Below, piece after piece: positions 17,164 through 25,477 of a stretch of DNA of 64,000 nucleotides. The notes below the pieces were generated by a model, which was given only the letters and a program-made list of their open reading frames with translations, was not told the origin of the DNA and did no database searches. Numbering within the stretch: the first letter of the stretch is position 1; every line of letters begins with the position of its first letter. Made by a program: the position numbers and the translations under genes. The stretch comes from Gordonibacter sp. 28C. GTDB taxonomy: Bacteria; Actinomycetota; Coriobacteriia; Coriobacteriales; Eggerthellaceae. The stretch lies in assembly GCF_003339845.1 (NCBI RefSeq), contig NZ_PPTR01000011.1, positions 61,164-125,163 on the forward strand, in the 5' to 3' direction.

Positions 17164-19761
17164 ATGGACAAACAAGGCATCATCGATGCGAGCAAGAAGC
17201 GGCGTGAGGGCGAGCGCATCTTCTACACGTCGTGTCCGGCCAACGGATGCTGGGACTCGGCATGCGTTTTGAAATGCCACGTGAAGGACGGCAAGATCAT
17301 CGCGATAGAACCCGATGATTCCGTCAACCGGAACGACAGCCGCGAGGACTGCGGCTGGGAGAACATCTGGAAGGGCAACGTGCAGATGCGCCCGTGCGCC
17401 ATGGGCCATTCGTGGAAGAAGGAGCTCCACGCCGAGACGCGCCTTCTGCATCCCATGAAACGCGTGGGGGAGAAGGGCGCCGGCAAGGGCTACTTCGTGG
17501 AGATCAGCTGGGAGGAGGCGCTCGACACCATCGCCGAGAAGATGGTCGAGATCCGCGAGAAGTACGGCCCGTACGGCATCTTCCACTCGCAGTACCCCAG
17601 CTTCGAGAAGAACGGGTTCCCGCTGGCTCCCTGGTGGGAAGCGGGCTTCGGCGCGTGGGGCGAGCATTCCACGTCGGGCCATGCGGCCGGCGAGATGCTG
17701 CATCTGGGCGTCGACCTCTCCAAAACCGCCAAGGGCCTCTCCGACGCGCTGCCCGGCTTCGAGGCGAGCGACATCTTCAACTCGAAGCTCTTCGTCATGT
17801 GGGGCATGGACCCGGTGGTGGCGTGGTTCGGCCCCACGTCGTACTACATGCAGCTCGCGCACGAGTACGGCTGCAAGACCATCGTCATCGACCCGCGCTA
17901 CACTCAGAGCGCCGAGATCCTGGCCGACCAGTGGATACCCATCCGCCCCGGCACCGACCTCGCCATGATGCTGGCGGTGGCCCAGGTGCTCTACGAGGAG
18001 GACCTCTACGACCACGAGTTCGTCGACGCGTGGGTCGACAAGGATGGCTTCGAGGAGTGGCGCGCCTACTGCATGGGCGAAGGCGAGGACGGCGTCAAGA
18101 AGACGCCCGAGTGGGCCGCCCCCATCTGCGCGGTCCCGGCCGAAACCATCCGCGAGTTCGCGCGGCTCTACGGCACCACCAAGCCGGTGCACCTGCAGTA
18201 CTTCTACTCCTGCGCCAAGCGGCACATGGGCGATTACAGCGCCGCCGCCTCCATGCTCCTGCAGGCCATGACCGGCAACATCGCGTGCGCCGGCGGTTGC
18301 CAGACGGGCGCCTGCCTGCCCACCCCGGGCCGCGTTCCCGCGCCGCTCGCCGATTTCGGCCGCAACCCGGGCGACTACCAGGTGCCCGTGCTGTTCAACA
18401 ACAACTGCCTGACCGAGATCCTGGCCTGCCAGAAGGATTACTGGGAAGGCCGCATGACCGAGAGCGAGTTCCGCCATCGCATCGGGTCGCCTGCCAACGA
18501 CGCGCCGCTGCCGAACGTCCAGATGATCATCTTCGAGAACAACTACGCCAACAACCACTCTAACGTTAACAAGCGGTTCGCCGGCATGGCCTCCACGGAG
18601 TTCAACTGGGGCTTCCAATGGCATGTCAACCAACCCACGGCGGAGCTCTGCGACATCATCCTGCCCGCCCCGGTGTGGCAGTTCGAGGGCATGGACGAGT
18701 ACATGTACGGCCACCAGCGCTTCGTGAGCGGCCCCAACGGCATGCGCAACTACTTCACGTTCTGCGCCCGCGGCCTCGACTTCCCGGGCGAGGTGCGCTC
18801 GAAGGAATGGGTGTGGACGCAGATCGCCAAGCGCCTGGGCGACGAGGTGGTCCAGGGCTACAACCCGCGTCTGGCGGACGTGGACGCGGAGCATTGGGTG
18901 GACGCCCAGGAGGATATCTACCGGGAGGCCTTCGAGAAGTGGGCCGACAACGAGACGGTCATGGCGTACCTGGGTTACGAGCGTCGGCCCACGTGGGAGG
19001 AGTTCAACGCCAGCCCTGTCGTGCGCACCGAGATCGACGTGCCGTATTACCCGTTCAAAACCACGATGGAACGCGGCGCCAGCCCCTTCGGCACGCCCAG
19101 CGGCAAGATAGAGTTCGCGTCGAACTTCGTCAAGACCCACGACATGACGGAATCCCGCTGGCGCGGGCAGATCGACCCCATGCCGGTGTGGAGCCCCAGC
19201 TACGTGGAGGGCGACATCGGGTCGGCCTCCAACGACGGCTTCTACAACCCGAAGGTCAAGGATTACCCGCTCTCGCTCGTGTCGCCGGTGTCCATCTACC
19301 GCCAGCATTCCAGCAACGACAACAACCCCTTCATGCGCGAGGACTGCTACCGCCACGCCGTGTGGATCTCGGGTGTGGACGCGCAGGCGCGCGGTATCAA
19401 GGACGGCGACGTCTGTCGCGTGCGCAGCGACCGCGGCGAGGTCTTGCTCACGGCGTACGTGACCAACCGCATGACGCCCGGCACCGCCGCCGTGCACCAC
19501 GGCGCCTGGTACCAGACCGACGGCGCCCCGGCCAAGATGAACGAGTACGGCCAAGACCTGCGCGGCACGCCGAACATCCTGCTCGACGACGGCCACCTGC
19601 CCCATATCCTGGGCGCGCTCATCACGGCCGGCCTCGTAGAGGTTGAGAAGGTCGCCGACGGCGACGCGGAGGGCTTCGGCGGAGAATCCGAGCGCGGCGG
19701 CATGCGCGGCGCGAGCGTGGCGCTGAAGCTGCGCCGAACGCTCGGCGAGGGAAGGGAGTAG
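17164..19761 (+). CDS. Molybdopterin-dependent oxidoreductase, soluble catalytic subunit
   Basis: An 865-residue DMSO-reductase-family enzyme. The N-terminus has an FeS set (C24, C29, C34, C38, with C78 available), then the molybdopterin domains (EISWEEALDTIAEKM, TSGHAAGEMLHLG, VMWGMDPVVAW) and the C-terminal dinucleotide-binding domain (FGTPSGKIEF, VSIYRQHSSND, AAVHHGAWY). There is no twin-arginine signal, so the enzyme should be cytoplasmic. The next gene, four bases on, is its ferredoxin-like subunit; no membrane anchor gene follows, which argues against a quinone-linked respiratory reductase. AGAGGAGG precedes the ATG. The substrate is unknown; two co-directional transporters downstream may carry it. 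Confidence 0.88.
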   Translation: MDKQGIIDASKKRREGERIFYTSCPANGCWDSACVLKCHVKDGKIIAIEPDDSVNRNDSREDCGWENIWKGNVQMRPCAMGHSWKKELHAETRLLHPMKRVGEKGAGKGYFVEISWEEALDTIAEKMVEIREKYGPYGIFHSQYPSFEKNGFPLAPWWEAGFGAWGEHSTSGHAAGEMLHLGVDLSKTAKGLSDALPGFEASDIFNSKLFVMWGMDPVVAWFGPTSYYMQLAHEYGCKTIVIDPRYTQSAEILADQWIPIRPGTDLAMMLAVAQVLYEEDLYDHEFVDAWVDKDGFEEWRAYCMGEGEDGVKKTPEWAAPICAVPAETIREFARLYGTTKPVHLQYFYSCAKRHMGDYSAAASMLLQAMTGNIACAGGCQTGACLPTPGRVPAPLADFGRNPGDYQVPVLFNNNCLTEILACQKDYWEGRMTESEFRHRIGSPANDAPLPNVQMIIFENNYANNHSNVNKRFAGMASTEFNWGFQWHVNQPTAELCDIILPAPVWQFEGMDEYMYGHQRFVSGPNGMRNYFTFCARGLDFPGEVRSKEWVWTQIAKRLGDEVVQGYNPRLADVDAEHWVDAQEDIYREAFEKWADNETVMAYLGYERRPTWEEFNASPVVRTEIDVPYYPFKTTMERGASPFGTPSGKIEFASNFVKTHDMTESRWRGQIDPMPVWSPSYVEGDIGSASNDGFYNPKVKDYPLSLVSPVSIYRQHSSNDNNPFMREDCYRHAVWISGVDAQARGIKDGDVCRVRSDRGEVLLTAYVTNRMTPGTAAVHHGAWYQTDGAPAKMNEYGQDLRGTPNILLDDGHLPHILGALITAGLVEVEKVADGDAEGFGGESERGGMRGASVALKLRRTLGEGRE

Positions 19762-19765
19762 GGCT

Positions 19766-20509
19766 ATGACCCAGTACGGATTTTTCTTCGATGCGAACCG
19801 CTGCTACGCCTGCCAGGCATGCAGCATCGCGTGCAAGGACTGGAACGGGCTCGAGCCCGGCGCCGAGAAGTGGATGACGGTCTACGAATGGGAGACCGGC
19901 ACGTTCCCGCGCGTCCGCCTTCATTCGCTGGCGTTCCCCTGCGCGCACTGCGAGGACCCGTCGTGCGTGAAGGCATGCCCGGAGGGTGCGATCTACAAAG
20001 AGGACGAATTCGGCGCGGTGCTCGTCGACCAGGACAAGTGCAAGGGTTGCCGCACGTGCTACGATGCGTGCCCCTACGGTGCGCCGCGGTTCGCCTCCGA
20101 CGCGCCCGACTGCAAGATGAGCAAATGCACCATGTGCGTCGACCGTCTGGCGGAGGGCATGCAGCCGGCCTGCACGATGAGCTGCCCGTTGCGCGCCTTC
20201 GATTTCGGCCCGCTCGACGAGCTGGTCGAGAAGTACGGCGACGTGCGCTACTGCGAGGGCATGCCCGCGCCCGACGCCACGAAGCCGGCGTTCCTCGTGT
20301 GGAACCCGCGCGAGAAGCAGCAGCTTCTGCCCTACGACGTGGACGAGGCCGTCGCGCTCAACCGACAGCGCGGCGACCTGGGCACCATGTTCGAGAGCGC
20401 CGACGACCTCGAGAACTTCGACGAGGGGGCCATCCGCCGAAACGAGCTGCGCATGAAGCATGCCTCGACCGTGGAGCTCATGAGGGCCACGCGCAACGAC
20501 ATGGCATAG
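19766..20509 (+). CDS. Ferredoxin-like 4Fe-4S subunit of the molybdoenzyme (DmsB type)
   Basis: A 247-residue electron-transfer subunit. Four cysteine clusters are visible: CYACQACSIAC (C13, C16, C19, C23), CAHCEDPSCVKAC, CKGCRTCYDAC and CTMC with two later cysteines (CTMSC). This is the four-[4Fe-4S] pattern of DmsB/NrfC-like proteins. It begins four bases after the catalytic subunit, so the two are co-translated. There is no signal or membrane helix. It would shuttle electrons between a cytoplasmic donor such as ferredoxin or NADH-dependent oxidoreductase and the Mo site; the donor is not encoded here. Confidence 0.9.
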   Translation: MTQYGFFFDANRCYACQACSIACKDWNGLEPGAEKWMTVYEWETGTFPRVRLHSLAFPCAHCEDPSCVKACPEGAIYKEDEFGAVLVDQDKCKGCRTCYDACPYGAPRFASDAPDCKMSKCTMCVDRLAEGMQPACTMSCPLRAFDFGPLDELVEKYGDVRYCEGMPAPDATKPAFLVWNPREKQQLLPYDVDEAVALNRQRGDLGTMFESADDLENFDEGAIRRNELRMKHASTVELMRATRNDMA

Positions 20510-20511
20510 GT

Positions 20512-20540
20512 GGTTCCGCGGGCCTTCGGCCTGCGGAACC
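20512..20540 (+). terminator. Hairpin after the ferredoxin-like subunit gene
   Basis: Arms GGTTCCGC and GCGGAACC with an inner GGCC/GGCC pair around TTC, starting three bases after the stop. There is no T run, so it may act as a partial terminator or an mRNA-end stabiliser before the transporter genes. Confidence 0.5.
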
Positions 20541-20554
20541 TGCCGACGCTGCGG

Positions 20555-20653
20555 CCGGCCGCGGCACCCGATCTCGCGGCGATGCCGGGGGCTCGCGTAC
20601 CCAAGTACGCTTCGCCCCCGCCATCCCCACGATCTCGGGCACCACGGCCGCCC
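20555..20653. repeat. Roughly 100-base imperfect palindrome
   Basis: The two halves are near reverse complements over about 45 bases each, centred on CCAA at 20601-20604. The inner arms are GCGTAC/GTACGC and GGGGGC/GCCCCC; the outer arms continue through GATG/CATC and CCCGA/TCGGG blocks. It lies in the 235-base gap before the GntP-family gene. This size fits a REP-type element or a large regulatory hairpin. Confidence 0.7.
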
Positions 20654-20744
20654 TCGCTGACTTACTGCGCCAACCTGGAAGGTGCGGAACCATCCGTAGG
20701 GGCAAGAAGGAATCGGGATACAAAACAACGAAAGGGGAACGGTT

Positions 20745-22064
20745 ATGGAATGGATAGGGGTTGTCGGCATCGTCGCCGGGCTCGTGTTCTTCGTCATCGC
20801 GGCCATGAGGGGCTGGAACGTGCTCATCACGTCCCTCGTCACCGCCGTCATCATCGCGCTCACCAACGGCATGGACGTCGCCGCCGCCATGGTGGGCGGC
20901 GAATCGTCCTACGTCACCGGGCTCGCGGGCTTCGTCCAGAAGAACCTGCTCATCTTCATGGGCGGCGCCATCATGGGCGAGTTCATGGACAAGTCCGGCG
21001 CCGCCAAGTCGATCGCGAACGCCATCATGAGCAAGGTGGGCACCAAGAGCCCGTATCTGGTGCTCTTGGGCATCGCCGCCGTGGGGGCCATCCTCACCTA
21101 CGCGGGCATCTCCATGTTCGTGGCCATGTTCGCGCTCATCCCGCTGGCGCGTCCCATGTTCAAGGAGTGCAACATCCCGTGGCACCTGTTCTGCGCCGCG
21201 TGGACGCTGGGCGCCTGCTCGTTCACCATGGCCATGATCCCGGGCGTGCCCGCCATCGCCTGGATCAACGCCGCCAACGGCTGCGGCGTGTCCCTGACCG
21301 CCGCGCCCGTCATGGGCATCGTGGGCTCCGTCATCGCCATCGCCGTGTCGTGCCTCTACATCAAGTTCGCTTTGAAGCGCGCCCAGGCCAAGGGCGAGGT
21401 GTACGAGGTCGCCGAAGGCGAGAGCCGCATCGCCGACGACAAGCCCGTCCCGAACGTGCTCGTGGCCCTGTTGCCGCTCGTCCTGCTCATCGCCATCATC
21501 ATCGTCGGCTCTCAGCTGGGCGTGGCCAACATCGTCTACATCGCCATGATCGTGGCCGTCGTGGCCAGCATGATACTGTTCGGCAAGCACATCGACAGCC
21601 AGCGCGACGTGCTGGGCAACGGCGCGAAGGCGGCGCTCGGGCCGGCGCTCTTCACCTCCGCCGCCGTCGGCGTGGGCACCGTGGCGGCCGCCTCCGTGGG
21701 CTTCACGGTCATCTACGAGGCCATCTTCAGCATGCCGGGCGGCACGTACGTGTCCGCCGCCACCATGGCCGCGGTCCTGGGCGGCGTCATGGGCTCCGGC
21801 TCGGGCGCGGTGGGCATCATCGCCGGCAACTTCCTCGATCCCTATCTGGCTACGGGCGTCGATCCGGCCGCGCTCGCCAAGATCATCGCCACGTCGGCCA
21901 CCATCGGCGGTGCCCTGCCGAACTCCGGCGCCATGTTCGGCATGCTGGCGGCCATGGGCCTCAACCACAAGAACTCCTACAAGCACATCGCCGCCATCTC
22001 CATCGGGGCCGGCCTGTGCGCGCTGGTGGTCATGATCGTCATGGCCAATATCGGCATCGTCTAG
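20745..22064 (+). CDS. GntP-family permease
   Basis: A 439-residue, highly hydrophobic transporter with about 12-14 helices. The two-fold layout and motifs (GLAGFVQKNLLIFMGGAIMG, AGISMFVAMFALIPLA, and the C-terminal GALPNSGAMFGMLAAMGL) fit the GntP/gluconate-H+ symporter family of the ion-transporter superfamily, which imports hydroxy acids. GAAAGGGGAACGG precedes the ATG. Its position behind the molybdoenzyme pair suggests it imports that enzyme's substrate or exports the product; this is inference. Confidence 0.8.
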   Translation: MEWIGVVGIVAGLVFFVIAAMRGWNVLITSLVTAVIIALTNGMDVAAAMVGGESSYVTGLAGFVQKNLLIFMGGAIMGEFMDKSGAAKSIANAIMSKVGTKSPYLVLLGIAAVGAILTYAGISMFVAMFALIPLARPMFKECNIPWHLFCAAWTLGACSFTMAMIPGVPAIAWINAANGCGVSLTAAPVMGIVGSVIAIAVSCLYIKFALKRAQAKGEVYEVAEGESRIADDKPVPNVLVALLPLVLLIAIIIVGSQLGVANIVYIAMIVAVVASMILFGKHIDSQRDVLGNGAKAALGPALFTSAAVGVGTVAAASVGFTVIYEAIFSMPGGTYVSAATMAAVLGGVMGSGSGAVGIIAGNFLDPYLATGVDPAALAKIIATSATIGGALPNSGAMFGMLAAMGLNHKNSYKHIAAISIGAGLCALVVMIVMANIGIV

Positions 22065-22086
22065 GAGCCTCGGTAAGGGGGGCGTC

Positions 22087-23577
22087 ATGAAGGAATCACC
22101 AGCTGCCGGGAAGACCTCTTCCGAGGTGAAGGCGCCGGCGCGGGGGAGGGCTCCTTCCCCGGCATCGCGGTCGTCGCTGTTCGAGCGCGTGCCCGACAGC
22201 GAGCGGCTGGCGTGGCCCGACATCGCGTCCATCCTGTCGGGCGTCGTGTCGAGCCTCTCCAAGCTCATGGGAGGCGGCATCGTGGCGTTCTACGCGGGCT
22301 GCCAGCTGGGCGGGGTGGCCATGGCCGTCACGTTCGCGCTGAGCTTCGCGCTCACCTACCTGGTGGGCAAGATCACCTTCCGCGAGGGCTTGCCCAACAA
22401 CGTGGTCAGCCGTCTGTACATCTTCGGCACCAAGGGATCGGCGGCGGGGTCGCTCGTGTGGATATTCGTGTTGGTGGGCGTGCTGGCCGTGGGAACCGTG
22501 CAGCTGGGCAACGCCGTGCTCTTCGCGTTCGGTTGGAACGAGGAGTGGATGCGCTGGGCGCTGTTCGTGGGCATCTCGTGCGTCTGGGTGTTCATGGCCC
22601 TGTTCGGCACGAAGGCCATCGCGCGAATGAACGCGGTGTTCGTGGTGGCGCTGTTCTGCGTCATGGGTTATGTGGTGTACCTCGTCGCCGCGAACGGGCA
22701 GATGGCCGACGCGCTCACGCACGGCATCCTCATTCCGGGCGTGGGCGAGGCGGAGGGCTTCGCCTACGGCGTGAACTACGCCATCATGACGTCGGGCTTG
22801 CTCGCGCTGTTCGCGGCCGACTTCACGCGCTTCGCCCGACGCGAGCGCGACCTGGTGCCCATCTCGCTTGTGGGCAGCTTGTTCGCCGTGGCCACGTACC
22901 TGTTCGGTGCGCTCATCACCTACTACGGCTTCGAGCGGTCGGTCGCCTACTTCTCCGGCATGGGATACGACGCCGCCGGAGCCGCCCATGCCGCCATCAC
23001 GAATCCCGGCGTGTCGCTGGTGCTGGCGGCCGGCGGGGTGGGTCTGGCCATCATATGCCTGTCGCAGATGAAGGTGGAGACGTCGAACTCCATCGGTGGC
23101 GCGAACGCGGTGTCGAACCTGTTCGACTCGTTGTTCGGCGTGAAGCTGAAGTGGCCGGCAGCCGTGGCAGTGGCAAACGCCGTGGGGCTCGCCTTCATCC
23201 TGGGCGGCATCTTGGACCAGGTTAACGCGTTCATGAGCTTCGGCAGCATCCTCACCATCGGATGGTGCGTGCTGCTCGTCACCGACTACTACGTGGTGCG
23301 CGGGCCGATGAGGATCGGGTCGCGCAACGTGGCTCTCGACGCTGTGGAGGACGTGAACTGGCGCGGCGTGGCCACCTTGGCTTTCGTGAGCGTCGTCAAC
23401 GGCGTGCTGTACGCCACCGGCATCGTGGCGGTGCCGTTTTTGACGACGGCCCCCATGTCGTTCGCCGTGTACGTGGGCTTGAGCTGGGTGTTTCGACGGC
23501 AGGTGCGCGAGCGCGATGCCGCGCGGCGCGCCGAGGCCGCCGCGGGGGCCTGCGGCGTCGACAGCGCGGCGGGATAG
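22087..23577 (+). CDS. NCS1-family (cytosine/purine-type) permease
   Basis: A 496-residue transporter with 12 predicted helices and NCS1 landmarks: SLSKLMGGGIVAFYAG near the first helix, ITFREGLPNNVVSRLY, the cytoplasmic ADFTRFARRERD loop after helix 6, and LVTDYYVVRG late in the protein. NCS1 proteins carry nucleobases, allantoin, hydantoins or thiamine. It starts 22 bases after the GntP-family gene and is co-directional, so it is probably in the same unit. The sodium- and substrate-contacting residues cannot be judged by eye. Confidence 0.82.
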   Translation: MKESPAAGKTSSEVKAPARGRAPSPASRSSLFERVPDSERLAWPDIASILSGVVSSLSKLMGGGIVAFYAGCQLGGVAMAVTFALSFALTYLVGKITFREGLPNNVVSRLYIFGTKGSAAGSLVWIFVLVGVLAVGTVQLGNAVLFAFGWNEEWMRWALFVGISCVWVFMALFGTKAIARMNAVFVVALFCVMGYVVYLVAANGQMADALTHGILIPGVGEAEGFAYGVNYAIMTSGLLALFAADFTRFARRERDLVPISLVGSLFAVATYLFGALITYYGFERSVAYFSGMGYDAAGAAHAAITNPGVSLVLAAGGVGLAIICLSQMKVETSNSIGGANAVSNLFDSLFGVKLKWPAAVAVANAVGLAFILGGILDQVNAFMSFGSILTIGWCVLLVTDYYVVRGPMRIGSRNVALDAVEDVNWRGVATLAFVSVVNGVLYATGIVAVPFLTTAPMSFAVYVGLSWVFRRQVRERDAARRAEAAAGACGVDSAAG

Positions 23578-23686
23578 GCTGAAGCGACCCGCTGCGGTTC
23601 GCTTCCGGCGACGGCAAACCTGGAAGTTCCCGGTCAGACGACCGTGAGCGATAGACAAGTTCCAATCGAACAGAAGGAGAGACACT

Positions 23687-23896
23687 ATGTGCTTCAGACC
23701 AGCGACGACCGGCATGGGCCCCGTGAAGTGCCCGAAATGCGGCGCTGAGGTCGACCCCAAGCTCGACGAGTGCCCGAGCTGCGGCGCCAAGGCCGCGCCG
23801 ACACCGGAGATCCCTGCGGCTCCGGGCGCCCCCGGCATCCCGAAGCCTCCGAGCGCGCCGCAGGCCCCCGGGGCTCCGAAACCGCCGAGCGCGTAA
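23687..23896 (+). CDS. Small zinc-ribbon protein with Pro/Ala tail
   Basis: A 69-residue protein preceded by AGAAGGAGAG. Residues 14-33 form a zinc ribbon (VKCPKCGAEV then DECPSCGAKA). The remainder is a low-complexity tail of Pro, Ala and Gly with repeats such as PGAPKPPSA. There is no membrane helix or signal. It resembles the zinc-ribbon heads of otherwise variable bacterial proteins, but here the head stands alone. The near-palindrome GAAGCGA...TCGCTTC at 23580-23604 separates it from the permease gene. Function unknown. Confidence 0.65.
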   Translation: MCFRPATTGMGPVKCPKCGAEVDPKLDECPSCGAKAAPTPEIPAAPGAPGIPKPPSAPQAPGAPKPPSA

Positions 23897-24189
23897 CCGC
23901 CCACGGCGTTGCGCCTCTCGCGGCGATATCCTCTCCACCGGCGGCCAGGTGGCGGATGGGCCTCAATTTGGCACAAAAGCCGAGTTCAGGGAATCGGCAG
24001 TGGAGCGCAAGGAGGCTTCGTGTGACGTTCGAGAAGTGCGACCTGCGGTTTTGCCGCCAAGGCCCGGTGAAGCCCGTCGTTGCGAGCCTCTGGTATTCCC
24101 TGAACTCAATTTTCGTGCCATGGAAGGGCATACCCGCCGCCGAGTTGCGTGCGTGGAGAGCGGTTGCATTGCGGCACTCCTTGCACCCG
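23897..24189. other. Gene-free stretch holding a MITE-like element
   Basis: No coding sequence is supported here. Most of the gap is the inverted-repeat element at 23969-24120 (listed separately); the remaining flanks show nothing distinctive. Confidence 0.6.
23969..24120. repeat. Inverted-repeat element, 152 bp, MITE-like
   Basis: The ends carry 26-base imperfect inverted repeats with the shared blocks TGGCAC, AAA and GAGTTCAGGGAAT; 22 of 26 positions agree. No transposase is inside. It sits between convergent genes and is AT-richer at its tips than the neighbourhood. It could be a non-autonomous mobile element or a structured intergenic repeat; no target duplication was obvious. Confidence 0.6.
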
Positions 24190-25098
24190 TCAGCCGGCCA
24201 CGCCGTACGCCCACATCGACGAGCTGGCTGACAGCACGTCGTCGAAGCTCCAGCGCTTCTCGGTGCGATCGACGCTGCCGGGATCGCAGACGACGAGGCG
24301 GCTGTGCTCGTCGATGCCGCACAGCACGATGTAGGTGGTGCGTCCGCCGAAGGCGTCGGAGGAGACGGCGCAGATGACGGGGAACCCCGCGTTGAGCTGG
24401 CGCCGCAAGGCGAGCTCGCTGGCTTCGACAGGGCGCGCCGTCAAGCCGATCTCGGCGGCTCCGTCAGTGAGCAGCGCGGTGGCGTCCGGCTGGTCCGCGT
24501 AGCCCTTGCGCTGCGCGAGGGAGGCCACCTCGACGGGTCCCATGGAGGCGTCGCCGGTGAGACAGGCGTGCACCATGGCCAGGCTCAGGGGGGCGGCGCC
24601 GGACGAGCCCATGGTGCCGGAGCCGTAGGGCCGGTCGGACCATTGGTAGTCGGCCTGGTACAGCTGGGGCACCGAGCCCTGCTCCCATTCCGACGCCGCC
24701 GTGCTGAGCGGGGCGTTGCTTCCCGCGGCGTCGGCCGAGTCGATGCTGAGCACGGTTCCGTCGACGATGCCGGTGAACCCGTTCGCCACGCCGATGCCCA
24801 CGAAGGCCGCGGCCACGGCTACCACCGCCATGAGCATGACGGCCGCCAGGATGCGCATGGGCTCGACGTCGGAGAGCGCCGGCTTGGCGTCGAGGCGCGA
24901 CTCGTCCGCGCGCGGCGGGCACACGGTCTGACAGGTGCGGTAGGACACCACGCGGCGCTCGTTGCTGCGGGGCGCGCTCGAATAGCGCACGCCTTGCGCG
25001 CAGTCGGGCAGGGCGTGGCGCTCGGACGCGTAAGGGTCGACGCGGCCGCCGACGCTCGCCTGTTCGGATACGAGATAGGGTAGTCCGCGGTACGGCAT
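24190..25098 (-). CDS. Membrane-anchored C39-like peptidase fold protein, catalytic residues lost
   Basis: A 302-residue protein: a cytoplasmic head of about 80 residues with several Cys, one membrane helix (about 82-105), then a C39-type domain outside. The domain layout is intact (YGSGTMGSSG, LSLAMV, the late CDPGS and WSFDDVL), but the catalytic cysteine is replaced by Ala168 (GSSGAAPLSLAMV where active relatives have SGCGP), and the histidine position holds Thr255 (GGRTTYIVL where relatives have GHFIVL). It is therefore probably non-catalytic, perhaps a binding protein. The start at 25098 is set by AAAGGAGG seven bases upstream. Confidence 0.75.
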   Translation of the reverse strand: MPYRGLPYLVSEQASVGGRVDPYASERHALPDCAQGVRYSSAPRSNERRVVSYRTCQTVCPPRADESRLDAKPALSDVEPMRILAAVMLMAVVAVAAAFVGIGVANGFTGIVDGTVLSIDSADAAGSNAPLSTAASEWEQGSVPQLYQADYQWSDRPYGSGTMGSSGAAPLSLAMVHACLTGDASMGPVEVASLAQRKGYADQPDATALLTDGAAEIGLTARPVEASELALRRQLNAGFPVICAVSSDAFGGRTTYIVLCGIDEHSRLVVCDPGSVDRTEKRWSFDDVLSASSSMWAYGVAG

Positions 25099-25477
25099 GC
25101 CGCGCCTCCTTTCGGTTTGGTTGCCCGTCGCGGCCGATCGCGTTTCCTCCATCGGTCCGCCCGAGGGTTTTCTTCAGTGCGAAAAGGGAGTTTAGGCCCC
25201 GGCCGTCGTCTGCCGCCTGCGATCGATCCATCCGTTTCCCGTGTATGGCCGATCAGTCAGCGAGCCGACACCCGCTTTCTCTCCCGATGCCCTCCCGGCA
25301 TCTTCCCGTCAGCGGCTTCGCGGGACGGTCGGGCCGTCCGCTGATCTTTTCGGCCACGGTCCGCACGCGCGCGGCGCGCGCATAGTACAATGCATCCATG
25401 CTCAATCACCCGCCGCTCGCATCGCGGGCATCGCCGCTCGCGTCGGCCGGGGAACCGAAGAGAGAGAAGGAACGCGC
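25099..25477. other. Intergenic region before serC
   Basis: A 379-base gap between divergent genes. An inverted repeat TCAGCGG/CCGCTGA (25309-25344) followed by TCTTTT looks like an intrinsic terminator or attenuator reading towards serC. A TACAAT box at about 25386 is the likely -10 element for serC. Nothing coding is supported. Confidence 0.45.

Noticed and set aside
17164..17260. Possible twin-arginine signal at the molybdoenzyme N-terminus (KKRREG)
   Set aside because: No hydrophobic segment follows and the FeS cysteines begin at residue 24; export is unlikely.
17101..19605. A long minus-strand frame opposite the molybdoenzyme
   Set aside because: Antisense shadow; the + strand protein has cofactor motifs over its whole length.
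25309..25350. Hairpin and TCTTTT upstream of serC as a riboswitch
   Set aside because: The likely -10 box (25386) is downstream of it, so it would not be in the serC transcript.
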